Below, piece by piece: positions 25,302 through 34,825 of a DNA stretch of 58,894 nucleotides; within the stretch, counting starts at the first letter, position 1; each line of letters begins with the position of its first letter. A model generated the notes under the pieces. The model saw only the letters and a program-made list of their open reading frames with translations, was not told where the DNA came from and did no database searches. Source of the DNA: Beijerinckiaceae bacterium (lineage in GTDB: Bacteria; Pseudomonadota; Alphaproteobacteria; Rhizobiales; Beijerinckiaceae). The stretch is from NCBI GenBank assembly GCA_947475995.1, contig CANJNI010000029.1:1-58894 (forward strand), in the 5' to 3' direction. The translations under genes were made by a program, and so were the position numbers.

Positions 25302-26128
25302 GGACGGTGCGGTTTTTCCTGACGTCGCCGGCCGGCATCATCGGATTGGTCCTTCTTGTGCTCGTGCTGGCGATGGCCGCGAGCGCCGGAACGCTTTACC
25401 CGAACGATCCTCTGTCGCTCGCGGGCCGTCCGCTTCAGGCGCCCTTCGTCAATCCCCGTTTCGTGCTCGGAACTGATTCATCCGGACGCGACGTTGCGGC
25501 GCAGATGTTTCATGGCGCCCGCACATCCTTGCTGATCGGCATTTCGGCTACGCTGGTCGCCATCGTTGTTGGCGTGCTGGTGGGATCCATCTCGGGATAT
25601 TACGGCGGCTGGGTCGATGTCACGCTGATGCGCATCACCGAGGCCTTCCAGACGGTGCCGAATTTCATTCTGCTGCTGGTGCTGGTGGTCATTTTCGGGG
25701 CCAGGATGGACCTGCTGGCTTTCATGATCGGGCTGGTGTCATGGACAGCAGTCGCGCGCCTCACGCGCGCCGAATTCCTGACGCTGCGGCAGCGCGAGTT
25801 CGTGCAGGCCTGCCGGGTTCTGGGAATGGGGGATCTGCGCATCATTTTTCGGGAAATCCTTCCCAACGCCCTGCCGCCCGTCATTGTCTACGCCAGCATC
25901 GTGATGGCGTTTTCCATTCTGCTCGAAAGCGCACTGGCCTTCCTGGGTCTTTCCGATCCGAACGTGGCCTCGTGGGGCAAGCTGATCGCTGATGGTCGAC
26001 GTGTCTTGCGGACCGCGTGGTATGTGGCAACCATGCCGGGGCTGGCGGTTCTGATCGCCGTCCTGTCCGTTTCGCTGATCGGGCAGGGGATCAATGATGC
26101 GCTCAATCCGAGATTGAGGCGCGACTGA
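25298..26128 (+). CDS. Dpp/Opp-type ABC permease, DppC-like
   Basis: A 276-residue permease of the DppC type with the signature FVLGTDSSGRDVAAQMFHGAR after the first membrane span, and the EAA region FVQACRVLGMGDLRIIFRE. It is shorter at the N-terminus than the paralogue at 20459-21313. Start and stop both overlap the neighbouring genes (ATGA, TGATG). Confidence 0.93.
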   Translation: MRTVRFFLTSPAGIIGLVLLVLVLAMAASAGTLYPNDPLSLAGRPLQAPFVNPRFVLGTDSSGRDVAAQMFHGARTSLLIGISATLVAIVVGVLVGSISGYYGGWVDVTLMRITEAFQTVPNFILLLVLVVIFGARMDLLAFMIGLVSWTAVARLTRAEFLTLRQREFVQACRVLGMGDLRIIFREILPNALPPVIVYASIVMAFSILLESALAFLGLSDPNVASWGKLIADGRRVLRTAWYVATMPGLAVLIAVLSVSLIGQGINDALNPRLRRD

Positions 26129-27732
26129 TGCTTCTGTCCATCGAAAATCTCAGCATTCGCCTGCCCGGGCGTGGAGACCGGCCTCATGCGGTCAAAAATC
26201 TCGACCTGACCTTGCAGGAGAACGAAATTCTCTGCGTCGTCGGCGAGAGCGGTTCTGGAAAATCCGTTACGGCTTCGGCCATCCTCGGCTTGCTGCCGCC
26301 CGAACTGAAGGTCGAATCGGGCCGCGTGATGTTCGAGGGTCGCGACCTGACGAAACTGTCGCCTGCCGAACTGCGGCAGGTTCGCGGCGCAGGCATCGGG
26401 ATGATCTTTCAGGATCCCATGACGGCGCTCAACCCCTTGCAGCGCGTCGGCGACCAGATCGCCGAAACGTTCCGGATTCACACGGATCTCGGCAAGGCGG
26501 AGATCCGCCGCCGTGTGGTGAAACTGCTCACCGACATGCACCTGCCGGATCCGGAACTGGCGGCCCGCGTGTATCCGCACGAATTGTCGGGCGGCCAGAG
26601 GCAGCGGGCGATGATCGCCATGGCGCTTGCGCTCGAGCCGCGCATCCTGATTGCAGACGAGCCGACAACCGCGCTCGATGTGACAACGCAGGCGCAGATC
26701 CTGTCGCTGATCCGCGAATTGCAGCAACGCAACCGGATGGGAGTGCTGTTCATCACCCATGACTTCGGGGTGGTGGCGGAAATCGGCAACCGCATCGCGG
26801 TGATGCGGATGGGCGAAGTGGTGGAGACGGGCGCGGCGGACGATGTCCTCAACCGCCCGCAACATGCCTATACCAAATCGCTCCTTGCGGCGGTACCGTT
26901 GTTGAAGCCGCCGGATCGTCCGCCGCCGGAAGATGGACTCGAGGGCCACGCGGCGCTGTCGATCCTGAACGTGCAGAAGACTTACCGGCGGGGCCTGCGC
27001 CGCACGGTCGCGCTGAAAGACGTGACCTTGCGGCTGCGGCGCGGGTCGACGCTGGGAATTGTCGGCGAAAGCGGGTCGGGAAAGTCAACGCTGGCGCGCT
27101 GCATCGTGCGCCTGCTGGAAACCGATGGAGGCGCCATAGAGATCGGCGGCGCAGATATTACGCGCCTGACGAAGCAGGAATGGCGCAAGGAAGCGCGCCG
27201 CGTCCAGATGGTGTTTCAGGACCCGTATGCATCGTTGAATCCGCGCCGGCGCGTAGGCGAGCTTGTTGCGCAGGGTCCGGTCATCCATGGCGCGCGGCTT
27301 GCCGATGTGATGCCGAAAGTCCGTGAACTGTTCGGGCTGGTGGGGCTCGATCCCGAGGCTGTCGACCGGTTTCCGCACGAGTTTTCCGGCGGTCAGCGGC
27401 AGCGTATCGCGCTCGCGCGCGCGCTGGCGATGGAGCCCGAGATTCTGGTTGCGGATGAACCCGTTTCGGCGCTCGACGTGTCCGTGCAGGCGCAGGTTCT
27501 CAAGCTGCTGGCCGATCTTCAGCGCAAGCTCAACCTGTCCATGGTGTTCATCACGCATGACCTGCGTGTGGCCGCGCAGATCTGCGACCGTGTCGCGATC
27601 ATGCAGCGCGGCGAGGTCGTGGAAGAAGGCGAGCCGTCCCGGGTGCTGGTTGCTCCGCAGCACCCTTATGCGCAGGCCCTCATCAGCGCGATCCCGGGAC
27701 GGGACTGGGCGATGCGACGTGAGTCGCCCTAG
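26128..27732 (+). CDS. Dpp/Opp-type ABC importer, fused double ATPase
   Basis: A 534-residue protein with two ABC domains: Walker A GESGSGKSV, signature LSGGQRQR and Walker B LIADEPTTALD in the first; GESGSGKST, FSGGQRQR and LVADEPVSALD in the second. Unlike the fused ATPase at 18615-20462, it lacks the four-cysteine module between the domains, which explains its shorter length. It ends the importer operon and its stop overlaps the convergent amidohydrolase stop by four bases. Confidence 0.93.
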   Translation: MLLSIENLSIRLPGRGDRPHAVKNLDLTLQENEILCVVGESGSGKSVTASAILGLLPPELKVESGRVMFEGRDLTKLSPAELRQVRGAGIGMIFQDPMTALNPLQRVGDQIAETFRIHTDLGKAEIRRRVVKLLTDMHLPDPELAARVYPHELSGGQRQRAMIAMALALEPRILIADEPTTALDVTTQAQILSLIRELQQRNRMGVLFITHDFGVVAEIGNRIAVMRMGEVVETGAADDVLNRPQHAYTKSLLAAVPLLKPPDRPPPEDGLEGHAALSILNVQKTYRRGLRRTVALKDVTLRLRRGSTLGIVGESGSGKSTLARCIVRLLETDGGAIEIGGADITRLTKQEWRKEARRVQMVFQDPYASLNPRRRVGELVAQGPVIHGARLADVMPKVRELFGLVGLDPEAVDRFPHEFSGGQRQRIALARALAMEPEILVADEPVSALDVSVQAQVLKLLADLQRKLNLSMVFITHDLRVAAQICDRVAIMQRGEVVEEGEPSRVLVAPQHPYAQALISAIPGRDWAMRRESP

Positions 27733-29189
27733 CTGCAGAAGCGGGCGAAATGCAGCGGTGCGGCATGGACGCGCCGTTCAAGTTCATCGAACATCGGCCG
27801 GACGTCCTCGAATTTCTTCATGCGTTCGGGGAGGCCGGCATAGATGCGCCCGACGATTTCCTGTGCTTCCGCGTGGATGGCCGCCTCGTCGATCGTGGCG
27901 ATCTTGCCCTCCAGCATGAGGATTTCGCCGGCCACGATGGTTGAATCGACCGAGCCGCCGAGTTCACTGTGGACGATCTGCCCCGCGAGCTGATCCTTGG
28001 GGGCAAGGAACATGTTGCGCGAATGCAGAACGACCAGATCGGCTTCGTAGCCCACCGCAATCTTGCCGACTTTCTGGCGGGTGGCGGCCGCGCCGCCGTT
28101 CCAGACCATGTCCAGCGCGTCTTCCGCCATGATCCATTGGTCGGGCGTGTGGTTGATCCGGTGCAGGATTGCGGCGCCCTTCACGGTCTCGAACATGTTC
28201 TGGCTGTCGGCGCTGCTGGCGCCATCGCTGCCGAGCGCGATCCGTCCTCCCTGTCGGCGCAATTCCACCATCGGGGCGAGCCCCGCGCCCAGTTTCATGT
28301 TGCTGACGGGATTATGCACAGCCACAGCATTGGACTGCGCCAGCATCGAGACTTCCGCATCGTCCAGCCAGATGGAATGCGCGAAGGTCGCCCATTCCTC
28401 AAGGCCGCCCATCCGGCGAATGAAATCGACGGTTGAGCCGCCGTATCGTTGCTTGCCCACAAATACCTGGGATTTGCCGGAAAGCAGATGCGTCTGCATG
28501 CCGACGCCGCAGCGGCGGCAGAGATCGACGGAGGCTTCGAACAGCTCCGTCGAACAGCGCGGCAGGGAGGACGGCCCGACCATCGGGGTGACGAGCGCGT
28601 GTTTCCCTTTCCAGCGCGCGATGAAGCTTTCCAGATGGCCGATGACATCTGCGACTGCGGCGGTGCGCTTGGGCTGCAGGGAATCCGACAGATTCGGGAT
28701 GAGTTCCAGAGGCAGCGAAGCCGGGAAACTCTGGTCGGTGTAGCTCACCGCCACCGAGGCCCGGAAGCCGATGTCGATGTAGGCCTGCATGATGGCGTTG
28801 CTGCCGGCTTCAAAGGTCCGCAGATCGACGCGCGGCATGTCGAGAACCGACGTGGAGCCGGTCCGGATCATCTCGATGGCGCCGATCTGGGCGGAAACAT
28901 AAAGATCGCGCGGGGTCAGTTCGGCGTTTGCGCCGCCGTAGGAGGCGATCACCATCCAGGCGTCGAGCGGATACCGGTCGCAAAGTCCTTTTTCGAGGGC
29001 CTGATTGGAGTGGGTGTGGGCGTTGATGAAGCCGGGCATGACGACCTTGCCCTGTGCGTCCAGCACGCGGCCGCTCGTCGTCAGGCTGGGTCCGATGGCG
29101 GCGATCTTCCCGTCGCGGATCAGAATATCCGCACTGGTGCAGATGTCATGATCGAAAAGCAGGCCGTTTCGGATCAGAAGTTCGGACAA
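27729..29189 (-). CDS. amidohydrolase of the ATZ/TRZ (cytosine deaminase-like) family
   Basis: A 486-residue metal-dependent hydrolase. The metal site His58-T-His60 (INAHTHSN), His in MQTHLLS, AHSIWLDD and the Asp in LGSDGASS follow the TIM-barrel order of the family, which removes amino, chloro or similar groups from N-heterocycles such as cytosine, guanine or triazines. The initiation codon is TTG 29189, with GAGG six bases upstream; no in-frame ATG gives the complete N-terminal strand. It is divergent from the ten-gene operon at 29374, so co-regulation with that pathway is plausible. Confidence 0.88.
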   Translation of the reverse strand: MSELLIRNGLLFDHDICTSADILIRDGKIAAIGPSLTTSGRVLDAQGKVVMPGFINAHTHSNQALEKGLCDRYPLDAWMVIASYGGANAELTPRDLYVSAQIGAIEMIRTGSTSVLDMPRVDLRTFEAGSNAIMQAYIDIGFRASVAVSYTDQSFPASLPLELIPNLSDSLQPKRTAAVADVIGHLESFIARWKGKHALVTPMVGPSSLPRCSTELFEASVDLCRRCGVGMQTHLLSGKSQVFVGKQRYGGSTVDFIRRMGGLEEWATFAHSIWLDDAEVSMLAQSNAVAVHNPVSNMKLGAGLAPMVELRRQGGRIALGSDGASSADSQNMFETVKGAAILHRINHTPDQWIMAEDALDMVWNGGAAATRQKVGKIAVGYEADLVVLHSRNMFLAPKDQLAGQIVHSELGGSVDSTIVAGEILMLEGKIATIDEAAIHAEAQEIVGRIYAGLPERMKKFEDVRPMFDELERRVHAAPLHFARFCS

Positions 29190-29373
29190 GGCGGACCTCG
29201 GGAGTATGAGCCGAAGGCGATCCTAGCCGGGTTGCGGGCGAGCAACTTGATCGGGCCGGAACGAGGAATTGCAGGTGACGGGTGCGGCCAAGAAATTGTG
29301 CGTTGCAAGCAAAGAACGCGCGCCCATGCATCCTACGTTTACTGTCAGATCAGGCTTGTGGCGAGGTGGTTTC

Positions 29374-30432
29374 ATGCGCAACGGCGGCGTCGAGCGTGAT
29401 TATCCGCTGGAGCAATGGTATGCGGCGGGCTTCGTGGAGGAATTCACCGAAAAGCCGCTCTCCCGCACGCTATGCGACCGGCAAATCGTTTTCTGGCGGA
29501 CCGGCGCCGGATCAATTGCGGCACTGACGGACCGTTGTCCGCACCGGAAAGCGCCCCTGTCATTGGGCATGGTCCGCGATGACCAGATCGAATGTCCGTT
29601 TCACGGCATGGTGTTCGCCGCCGACGGAAAATGCGTGGATATTCCTTGCCAGGACAAGATACCGCCTGACGCGCATCTGCGCTCCTTCCCGGTGGTGGAA
29701 CGTCACGGACATGCATGGATCTGGATGGGGCAGACGAAGCCTGACGAATCCCTCATCCCGGACCTGCACTGGATGACTGACCCGGCGCTCGGCTGCGTGC
29801 ACGGCATGATGGAGTTCGGCTGCAATTATCTGACGGCGCTCGACAACCTGCTGGACGATACGCATCTGTCCTATGTGCATCGTAACACCATCGGCACTCC
29901 GAAGATCGTCAAGGCCCGGCCAGACGTGGAGGGTGGCGATGACTGGGTTGGATTCACGCGCTGGACGTACGACACGCCGCCGTCGCACCTTCACAAACTC
30001 GCGGGCGGATTCACCACCAATGTCGATCGGTGGTTCTACGTGAAATTCGTGTCGCCAGCGACGGTGCTGATCGATGTCGGCAGCGCGCCTGTCGGCACCG
30101 GAGCGCCCTCGGGGGACCGCAGCAAGGGGATCGCGCTCTGGTCCAACGGAACCATCACGCCTCGCACCCACAACACGTGCTGGTACTTCTGGCACAACGC
30201 CAGAAACTTCAAGGTTGACGACTCGGCCTTCAACGAAACGATGCGCGTGCAATTCGAGGCGACCTTCGTGGAAGACAAGGACATCGTCGAAGCCGTTCAG
30301 CGCAACCGCGAGTGCGATGTCGAAAATACGCCTGAACTGAATCTATCGGGCGATGTCGTCTGTCTGCGGGCGCGCCGCATCGTCGCCAACCTGATCAAGA
30401 AGGAGAGTTCCGTTCTCTCCGTCGCGTCCTGA
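29374..30432 (+). CDS. Rieske oxygenase of the vanillate demethylase/phenoxybenzoate type
   Basis: A 352-residue oxygenase. Rieske ligands are Cys55-P-His57 and Cys74-PF-His77. The mononuclear iron histidines are His164 and His169 in DDTHLSYVHRN. Relatives O- or N-demethylate or hydroxylate aromatic and heterocyclic compounds. I chose ATG 29374 (MRNGGVERDYPLEQWY), preceded by GAGGTGG, over upstream ATGs whose extra residues look non-native. It is not close to the other two Rieske proteins in the window. It heads the ten-gene plus operon. The next gene starts three bases after its stop. No reductase is present. Confidence 0.88.
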   Translation: MRNGGVERDYPLEQWYAAGFVEEFTEKPLSRTLCDRQIVFWRTGAGSIAALTDRCPHRKAPLSLGMVRDDQIECPFHGMVFAADGKCVDIPCQDKIPPDAHLRSFPVVERHGHAWIWMGQTKPDESLIPDLHWMTDPALGCVHGMMEFGCNYLTALDNLLDDTHLSYVHRNTIGTPKIVKARPDVEGGDDWVGFTRWTYDTPPSHLHKLAGGFTTNVDRWFYVKFVSPATVLIDVGSAPVGTGAPSGDRSKGIALWSNGTITPRTHNTCWYFWHNARNFKVDDSAFNETMRVQFEATFVEDKDIVEAVQRNRECDVENTPELNLSGDVVCLRARRIVANLIKKESSVLSVAS

Positions 30433-30435
30433 CCC

Positions 30436-30924
30436 ATGGCGGAATTTCGCCTTCGCGTGAACGGACAGGACGCCGTGGTCGACGTTCCGCCTGCAACCCC
30501 CTTGTTGCATGCGCTGCGCGACGAGCTGGGATTGCGCGGCACGAAAGAATCCTGCGGGCGGGGCGAATGCGGTGCATGCACGGTTCTTGTGGACGGGGCG
30601 CCGCTCTTGTCCTGCGTCCTTCTCGTCGACGAGACAGTCGGCGAAATCCGGACAATTGAGGGGATTGCCGAGGAAAATCTCGACCTGCGCGAGATGTTTG
30701 CCGACAGCGGCGCATTTCAGTGCGGATTTTGCACACCCGGACAAATCACGCGCGCGTCCGCGCTCCTGCAGGAAGACTGGCCGAAGGACGACAAGTCCAT
30801 CGATTCGTTTGTGCGGCTGGCCATGTCCGGCAATATCTGTCGCTGTACGGGTTATTCCGGCATCATCGACGCGATCATTGCGACGGCGCGCCGGCGCGGC
30901 AAGATACCGGGACACAATCGATGA
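30436..30924 (+). CDS. molybdenum hydroxylase small subunit, two 2Fe-2S clusters (CoxS/XdhA-like)
   Basis: A 162-residue iron-sulfur subunit of the xanthine oxidase family. The plant-type cluster is Cys40, Cys45, Cys48 and Cys60 (CGRGECGACTV). The alpha-helical cluster is Cys96, Cys99, Cys135 and Cys137 (CGFCTPG, ICRCTGY). It passes electrons from the molybdenum centre to FAD. Its stop overlaps the start of the large subunit (ATGA), as expected of subunits made together. Confidence 0.95.
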   Translation: MAEFRLRVNGQDAVVDVPPATPLLHALRDELGLRGTKESCGRGECGACTVLVDGAPLLSCVLLVDETVGEIRTIEGIAEENLDLREMFADSGAFQCGFCTPGQITRASALLQEDWPKDDKSIDSFVRLAMSGNICRCTGYSGIIDAIIATARRRGKIPGHNR

Positions 30925-33900
30925 AACATGTCGGCGCCCGACACCGCCCCATCGACTGGGACCAGCGCAGCAGCGGCAAGGTCGTCTATTCGGGCGATCT
31001 GGCTCTGCCCGGAATGCTCGACTGCGCGATGCTTCGCTCGCCGCATTCCCACGCGCGGATACTTTCGATCGACACATCGCAGGCCGCCATGATGCCGGGT
31101 GTGAAGGCCGTGGCATGCGTCACCGACTTCGCGCCGGGTGCGCGCTACATTCACGAAGGCGAACGCGACAGGGCCCCGTTCGCGGATCAGGTGGTGCGTT
31201 TCATCGGGCAGGAAGTGGCCGCCGTTGCAGCCGACACGAGAGCCCAGGCGCAGGCCGCTATTCGGGCCATAAAGGTGGTCTATGAGCCGATCGATGCTCC
31301 GCTGAATGTCGATGAGTCGCTCGGCGGGCCTTATCAATCCCTGCACGAACGTCCCACCCATGAACCCAATGTCTCCCGCCGCGTGCTGCGCGAGTGGGGC
31401 GACTTTGCGGCGGGCCTGGCAAGCAGCGCTCTTTCGGTCGGCGGAAAGTTCCGCACGCAGCGGCAGGCTCATGTCTGCATGGAAACGCTGATCACAATTG
31501 CGCACTGGCGCGAGGACGAAAAGCGTCTGCACGTCTGGACATCCACGCAAGCGCCTTACTTCATCGTCAAGGAGGTTTCGCAGCTTCTGGGTCTGGAGAA
31601 GGAACAGGTCGTCTGTCACGAGGTCGGCGTCGGCGGAGGCTTTGGGGCGAAGTCGAAGATCTGCGACGTGGAGGCCATCGTCGGTCTCCTGTCCCGAAAG
31701 TGCGGTCGCCCGGTCCGCATGCGTCTCGTGCGCGAGGAAGAATTCGAGACAACCAAGACCCGGCATCCGTTTCACATAAACCTGAAGATTCATGCCGACC
31801 GGGACGGGCTGCTGCAGGCCATCGAGGGCGACATCAAGGTCGATAACGGGGCTTTCAATCACAGCGGCGCGTCGGTGATGGGGGCCGGCATCAAGGGCCT
31901 CGGGATGATGTATCGTCCGCAGGGTCTGAAGGTCGCGGGTGCGCTTGTCGATACCGCGATCACGCCGGGCGGACAGTATCGCGGATATGGGACGACGCAG
32001 ACGAGTTTTGCGCTTGAAAGCCTGGTCGACGAGCTGGCCGAAAAGCTGAAGATCGATCCGATCGAGCTTCGCCTGCGCAATGCGAACCAGCCGGGCGACG
32101 TCACTCTCGTGGGGGCGCGACTGCGCACGGCAGGCCTCGCCGCATGTCTCCGGAAGGCGCGGGACGAAATCGGCTGGATCAGCGAAAAGGCAAGCCGCAA
32201 GCCCGGAAGGGGCGTTGGCGTTGCGGCGGCTGTCCATACAAGCGGGTCCTTCACGGAGCCCGGCTCCAATCGAAGCGATGCAGCAATTGATGTCTATCCG
32301 GACGGGCATGTGCGGGTCCGCTTCGGCGGCGCGGACGCCGGAACTGGTCAGCGCACGATCATGGCGCAGATCGCGGCTGATATTCTGGGCGTCGCCTTCG
32401 AGCGGGTCGAAGTGCTCACCATGGAGAGCGATCGCACGCCCTTCGACATGGGCTCCTGGAGTTCGCGCGGCACGCATTTCGCGGGTCATGCGGTGCGCGT
32501 CTGCGCCACCGAAACCGCAGACCGCCTGAAGGCCATTGCGGCCGGGCAGATCGGCGGCAGTGACTTGCGACTCGCCGATGGATGTGTGGTGAACGACGCC
32601 GGACTGTCCATGCCGCTCGGCGACGCGGCGCGACTCAGCAACGAAGCCGTCGAGGGAGTCCTGAGCGTCGAGACGTCCTACGTCGACCCGCACATGGAGC
32701 CTGCCGACAAGGTCACCGGCAGGGGCAATGTTTCGGCGAGCTACAATTTCGGCGTTCATGCAGCCATCGTGGAAGTCGATCGCCGCACCGGCGCAGTGAA
32801 GGTGATCGACTATGTGGCTGTCCACGATGTCGGGCAGCCGATCAATCCGACGCTTGTGGAAGGCCAGACCATCGGCGGCGTCGCGATGGGAATCGGACTG
32901 GCGCTGGGCGAGGAACTGATCCACGAGCAGGGCAAGATGGTGAACCCTGCCTACATCAATTACGCCATGCCGCGCGCCGCCGACTTGCCGCGCATTCGTC
33001 CCTACACCGTCGGGGACAGCGATCCGAACGGGCCCTTCGGCGCAAAGGCCATCGGAGAGTGCAGCATCAATCCACCGGCTGCGACAATCGCCAATGCGGT
33101 CTATGACGCCATCGGCGTCCGCATCAAGGATCTGCCGATCACTCCGGACAAGATTCTCGATGCATTGGCGGAGAAGGAGTCGAGAATCAGACGTTTCCCG
33201 ATCTGGAACCGTCCGTCTCGCTGGTGGATTGAGCTCGTGCGGCGCTTCTACGGCATGGGATTGCTCAAGATCCTTCATACGAGAAACACGATCGCGGTTG
33301 CGACCGTCGATCCCGCGCCGATGGAATCTGTGCTGCGCCCGCAGAAGCTGACGGATGCGGTCGCATCCCTGTCGCCGGACATTCTGCCGCTGGGGGGCGG
33401 CACTGATCTGAACTTGCAGCGGCGAATGAGAATGATTGAACCGCGTGCGCTGGTGGCGATGAAGACCGTGCCGGAACTATCCGGCATCACCCGGACGCCG
33501 GAATATATCGAGGTTGGCGCAGCAACCACACTGGCGAAGCTGCAGCGCGCTTTGGGGGCGGACCTTCCGGTTCTGTCGGAGGCAATTGCCACAATCGCCA
33601 ATCCGCAGGTGCGGGAGATGGCGACTGTCGCGGGCAATCTGGCTCAGGCCAAGCGTTGCTGGTTCTATCGTAGCGGGTTCAACTGCTACAAACGTGCGGG
33701 CGGCCTTGCCCCCTGCTATGCGATCGAGGGCGACCATCGCTTCTATCATGCGGCAATCGACGGCCATCGCTGCCAGGCCACAACGCCGTCCGACCTCGCG
33801 ACTGTGCTGACGGCGCTCGACGCAGAAGCGATGATTGTCGGAAAGATTGACGATCGCATAGTTCCAATGTCGTCCTTCTATACGGGGCCTGGCGAGACGG

Positions 33901-34307
33901 TTTTGCGGAATGACGAGATCATTCGGGCTATCCGGATTTCTGCCAGCGCTTCGCAAAGGACAGGCGCATTCTCGAAGTTGCGACTTTGGGAGGGCGATTT
34001 CGCCATCGTCTCTTGCGCCATCAGCGCTTCGATTGATTCCAGCGGGGTGTGGCGCGATGTGCGCATCGTGTTGGGCGGCGTTGCGCCGATCCCCTGGCGC
34101 GCAAGGGCGAGCGAGGCGCGTCTGGAAGGGCGCAAGCCGTCGTGGAACTATACGCGCGGGGCGCTGGAACTGGAGCTTGAGGCTCATGCGCATCCTCTGA
34201 AGCGCAACGGCTGGAAGATCGAAGCTGCCATCGGCGTCGTCGAACAGGCATTTGCTCTCACGCAGGCGCGCAGTTCCGCGCCGCGCAATCTCATGGCGGC
34301 GGAATAA
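30921..34307 (+). CDS. molybdenum hydroxylase large subunit fused to FAD subunit with four-Cys loop
   Basis: A 1128-residue fusion. Residues about 1-750 are the molybdopterin subunit (VGGGFGAKSK, GGQYRGYGTTQ, GPFGAKAIGE with the probable catalytic Glu713). Residues about 785-1128 are the FAD subunit (LPLGGGTDL, VREMATVAGNLAQ, TTPSDLATVL). In the FAD part Cys913, Cys922, Cys932 and Cys951 lie in CWFYRSGFNCYK...PCYAI...HRCQA, the loop that carries a [4Fe-4S] cluster in 4-hydroxybenzoyl-CoA reductase and PaoB-type subunits. Enzymes of this family hydroxylate N-heterocycles or aldehydes with water. The usual genes for these parts are separate. The start ATG 30921 overlaps the small-subunit stop. 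The longer frame inside that gene is not used. Confidence 0.92.
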   Translation: MKHVGARHRPIDWDQRSSGKVVYSGDLALPGMLDCAMLRSPHSHARILSIDTSQAAMMPGVKAVACVTDFAPGARYIHEGERDRAPFADQVVRFIGQEVAAVAADTRAQAQAAIRAIKVVYEPIDAPLNVDESLGGPYQSLHERPTHEPNVSRRVLREWGDFAAGLASSALSVGGKFRTQRQAHVCMETLITIAHWREDEKRLHVWTSTQAPYFIVKEVSQLLGLEKEQVVCHEVGVGGGFGAKSKICDVEAIVGLLSRKCGRPVRMRLVREEEFETTKTRHPFHINLKIHADRDGLLQAIEGDIKVDNGAFNHSGASVMGAGIKGLGMMYRPQGLKVAGALVDTAITPGGQYRGYGTTQTSFALESLVDELAEKLKIDPIELRLRNANQPGDVTLVGARLRTAGLAACLRKARDEIGWISEKASRKPGRGVGVAAAVHTSGSFTEPGSNRSDAAIDVYPDGHVRVRFGGADAGTGQRTIMAQIAADILGVAFERVEVLTMESDRTPFDMGSWSSRGTHFAGHAVRVCATETADRLKAIAAGQIGGSDLRLADGCVVNDAGLSMPLGDAARLSNEAVEGVLSVETSYVDPHMEPADKVTGRGNVSASYNFGVHAAIVEVDRRTGAVKVIDYVAVHDVGQPINPTLVEGQTIGGVAMGIGLALGEELIHEQGKMVNPAYINYAMPRAADLPRIRPYTVGDSDPNGPFGAKAIGECSINPPAATIANAVYDAIGVRIKDLPITPDKILDALAEKESRIRRFPIWNRPSRWWIELVRRFYGMGLLKILHTRNTIAVATVDPAPMESVLRPQKLTDAVASLSPDILPLGGGTDLNLQRRMRMIEPRALVAMKTVPELSGITRTPEYIEVGAATTLAKLQRALGADLPVLSEAIATIANPQVREMATVAGNLAQAKRCWFYRSGFNCYKRAGGLAPCYAIEGDHRFYHAAIDGHRCQATTPSDLATVLTALDAEAMIVGKIDDRIVPMSSFYTGPGETVLRNDEIIRAIRISASASQRTGAFSKLRLWEGDFAIVSCAISASIDSSGVWRDVRIVLGGVAPIPWRARASEARLEGRKPSWNYTRGALELELEAHAHPLKRNGWKIEAAIGVVEQAFALTQARSSAPRNLMAAE

Positions 34308-34825
34308 TGGCTGACAGCGGAAAGAATTGCGCGCGCGGCATTGTGGCGGCGCTGCGCTCGGGCGGCATCGACATCGTGTCCACCCTGCCGGATGCGTGGC
34401 TGGGCGATCTCATCGGCGGGATCGAAGACGATCCGTCCATGAAACTTATCCGCGTCACGCGGGAAGACGAGGGGCTCGGAATCTGTGCGGGAGCCTGGCT
34501 CGGCGGGCATCGCGGCGCGCTGGTCGCGCAGAATGCCGGTCTGCTTCTGTCGACCAACGTTCTGGCAGGAATCGCCTATCATCATCAGATCCCTGCGGTG
34601 ATGTTGATTGCCATGCGCGGCGGGCCCTTCGACAATCAGTATTACCATGCCTACAAGGCGCGGGTGACCGAGCCGGTGCTGAAGGGCGTCGGCATCCCGT
34701 ATCACCATATCAATGGACCGGATGATTTCCCCGTCATAGCGTCGGCGTGGCAGCAGGCTTCCCTGTTTCGCATGCCGGTTGCGTTGCTGCTTCATCGCGG
34801 CGCTCTTGTTGATGGAGCTGCCTGA
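34307..34825 (+). CDS. ThDP-dependent decarboxylase, N-terminal (alpha) subunit, ComD-like
   Basis: A 172-residue protein equal to the pyrimidine-binding domain of ThDP enzymes. REDEGLGICAGAWLGG carries the cofactor-activating Glu near residue 48. The nearest described arrangement is two-subunit sulfopyruvate decarboxylase (ComD/ComE) or phosphonopyruvate decarboxylase relatives. It overlaps the preceding stop (TAATG) and the next start (TGATG), so alpha and beta are made together. Substrate is likely a 2-oxo acid produced by the operon's oxygenases (inference). Confidence 0.85.
   Translation: MADSGKNCARGIVAALRSGGIDIVSTLPDAWLGDLIGGIEDDPSMKLIRVTREDEGLGICAGAWLGGHRGALVAQNAGLLLSTNVLAGIAYHHQIPAVMLIAMRGGPFDNQYYHAYKARVTEPVLKGVGIPYHHINGPDDFPVIASAWQQASLFRMPVALLLHRGALVDGAA

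Noticed and set aside
30852..33278. 808-codon minus-strand frame opposite the molybdenum hydroxylase gene
   Set aside because: It mirrors the codon pattern of a well-supported enzyme gene on the plus strand and shows no domain of its own.
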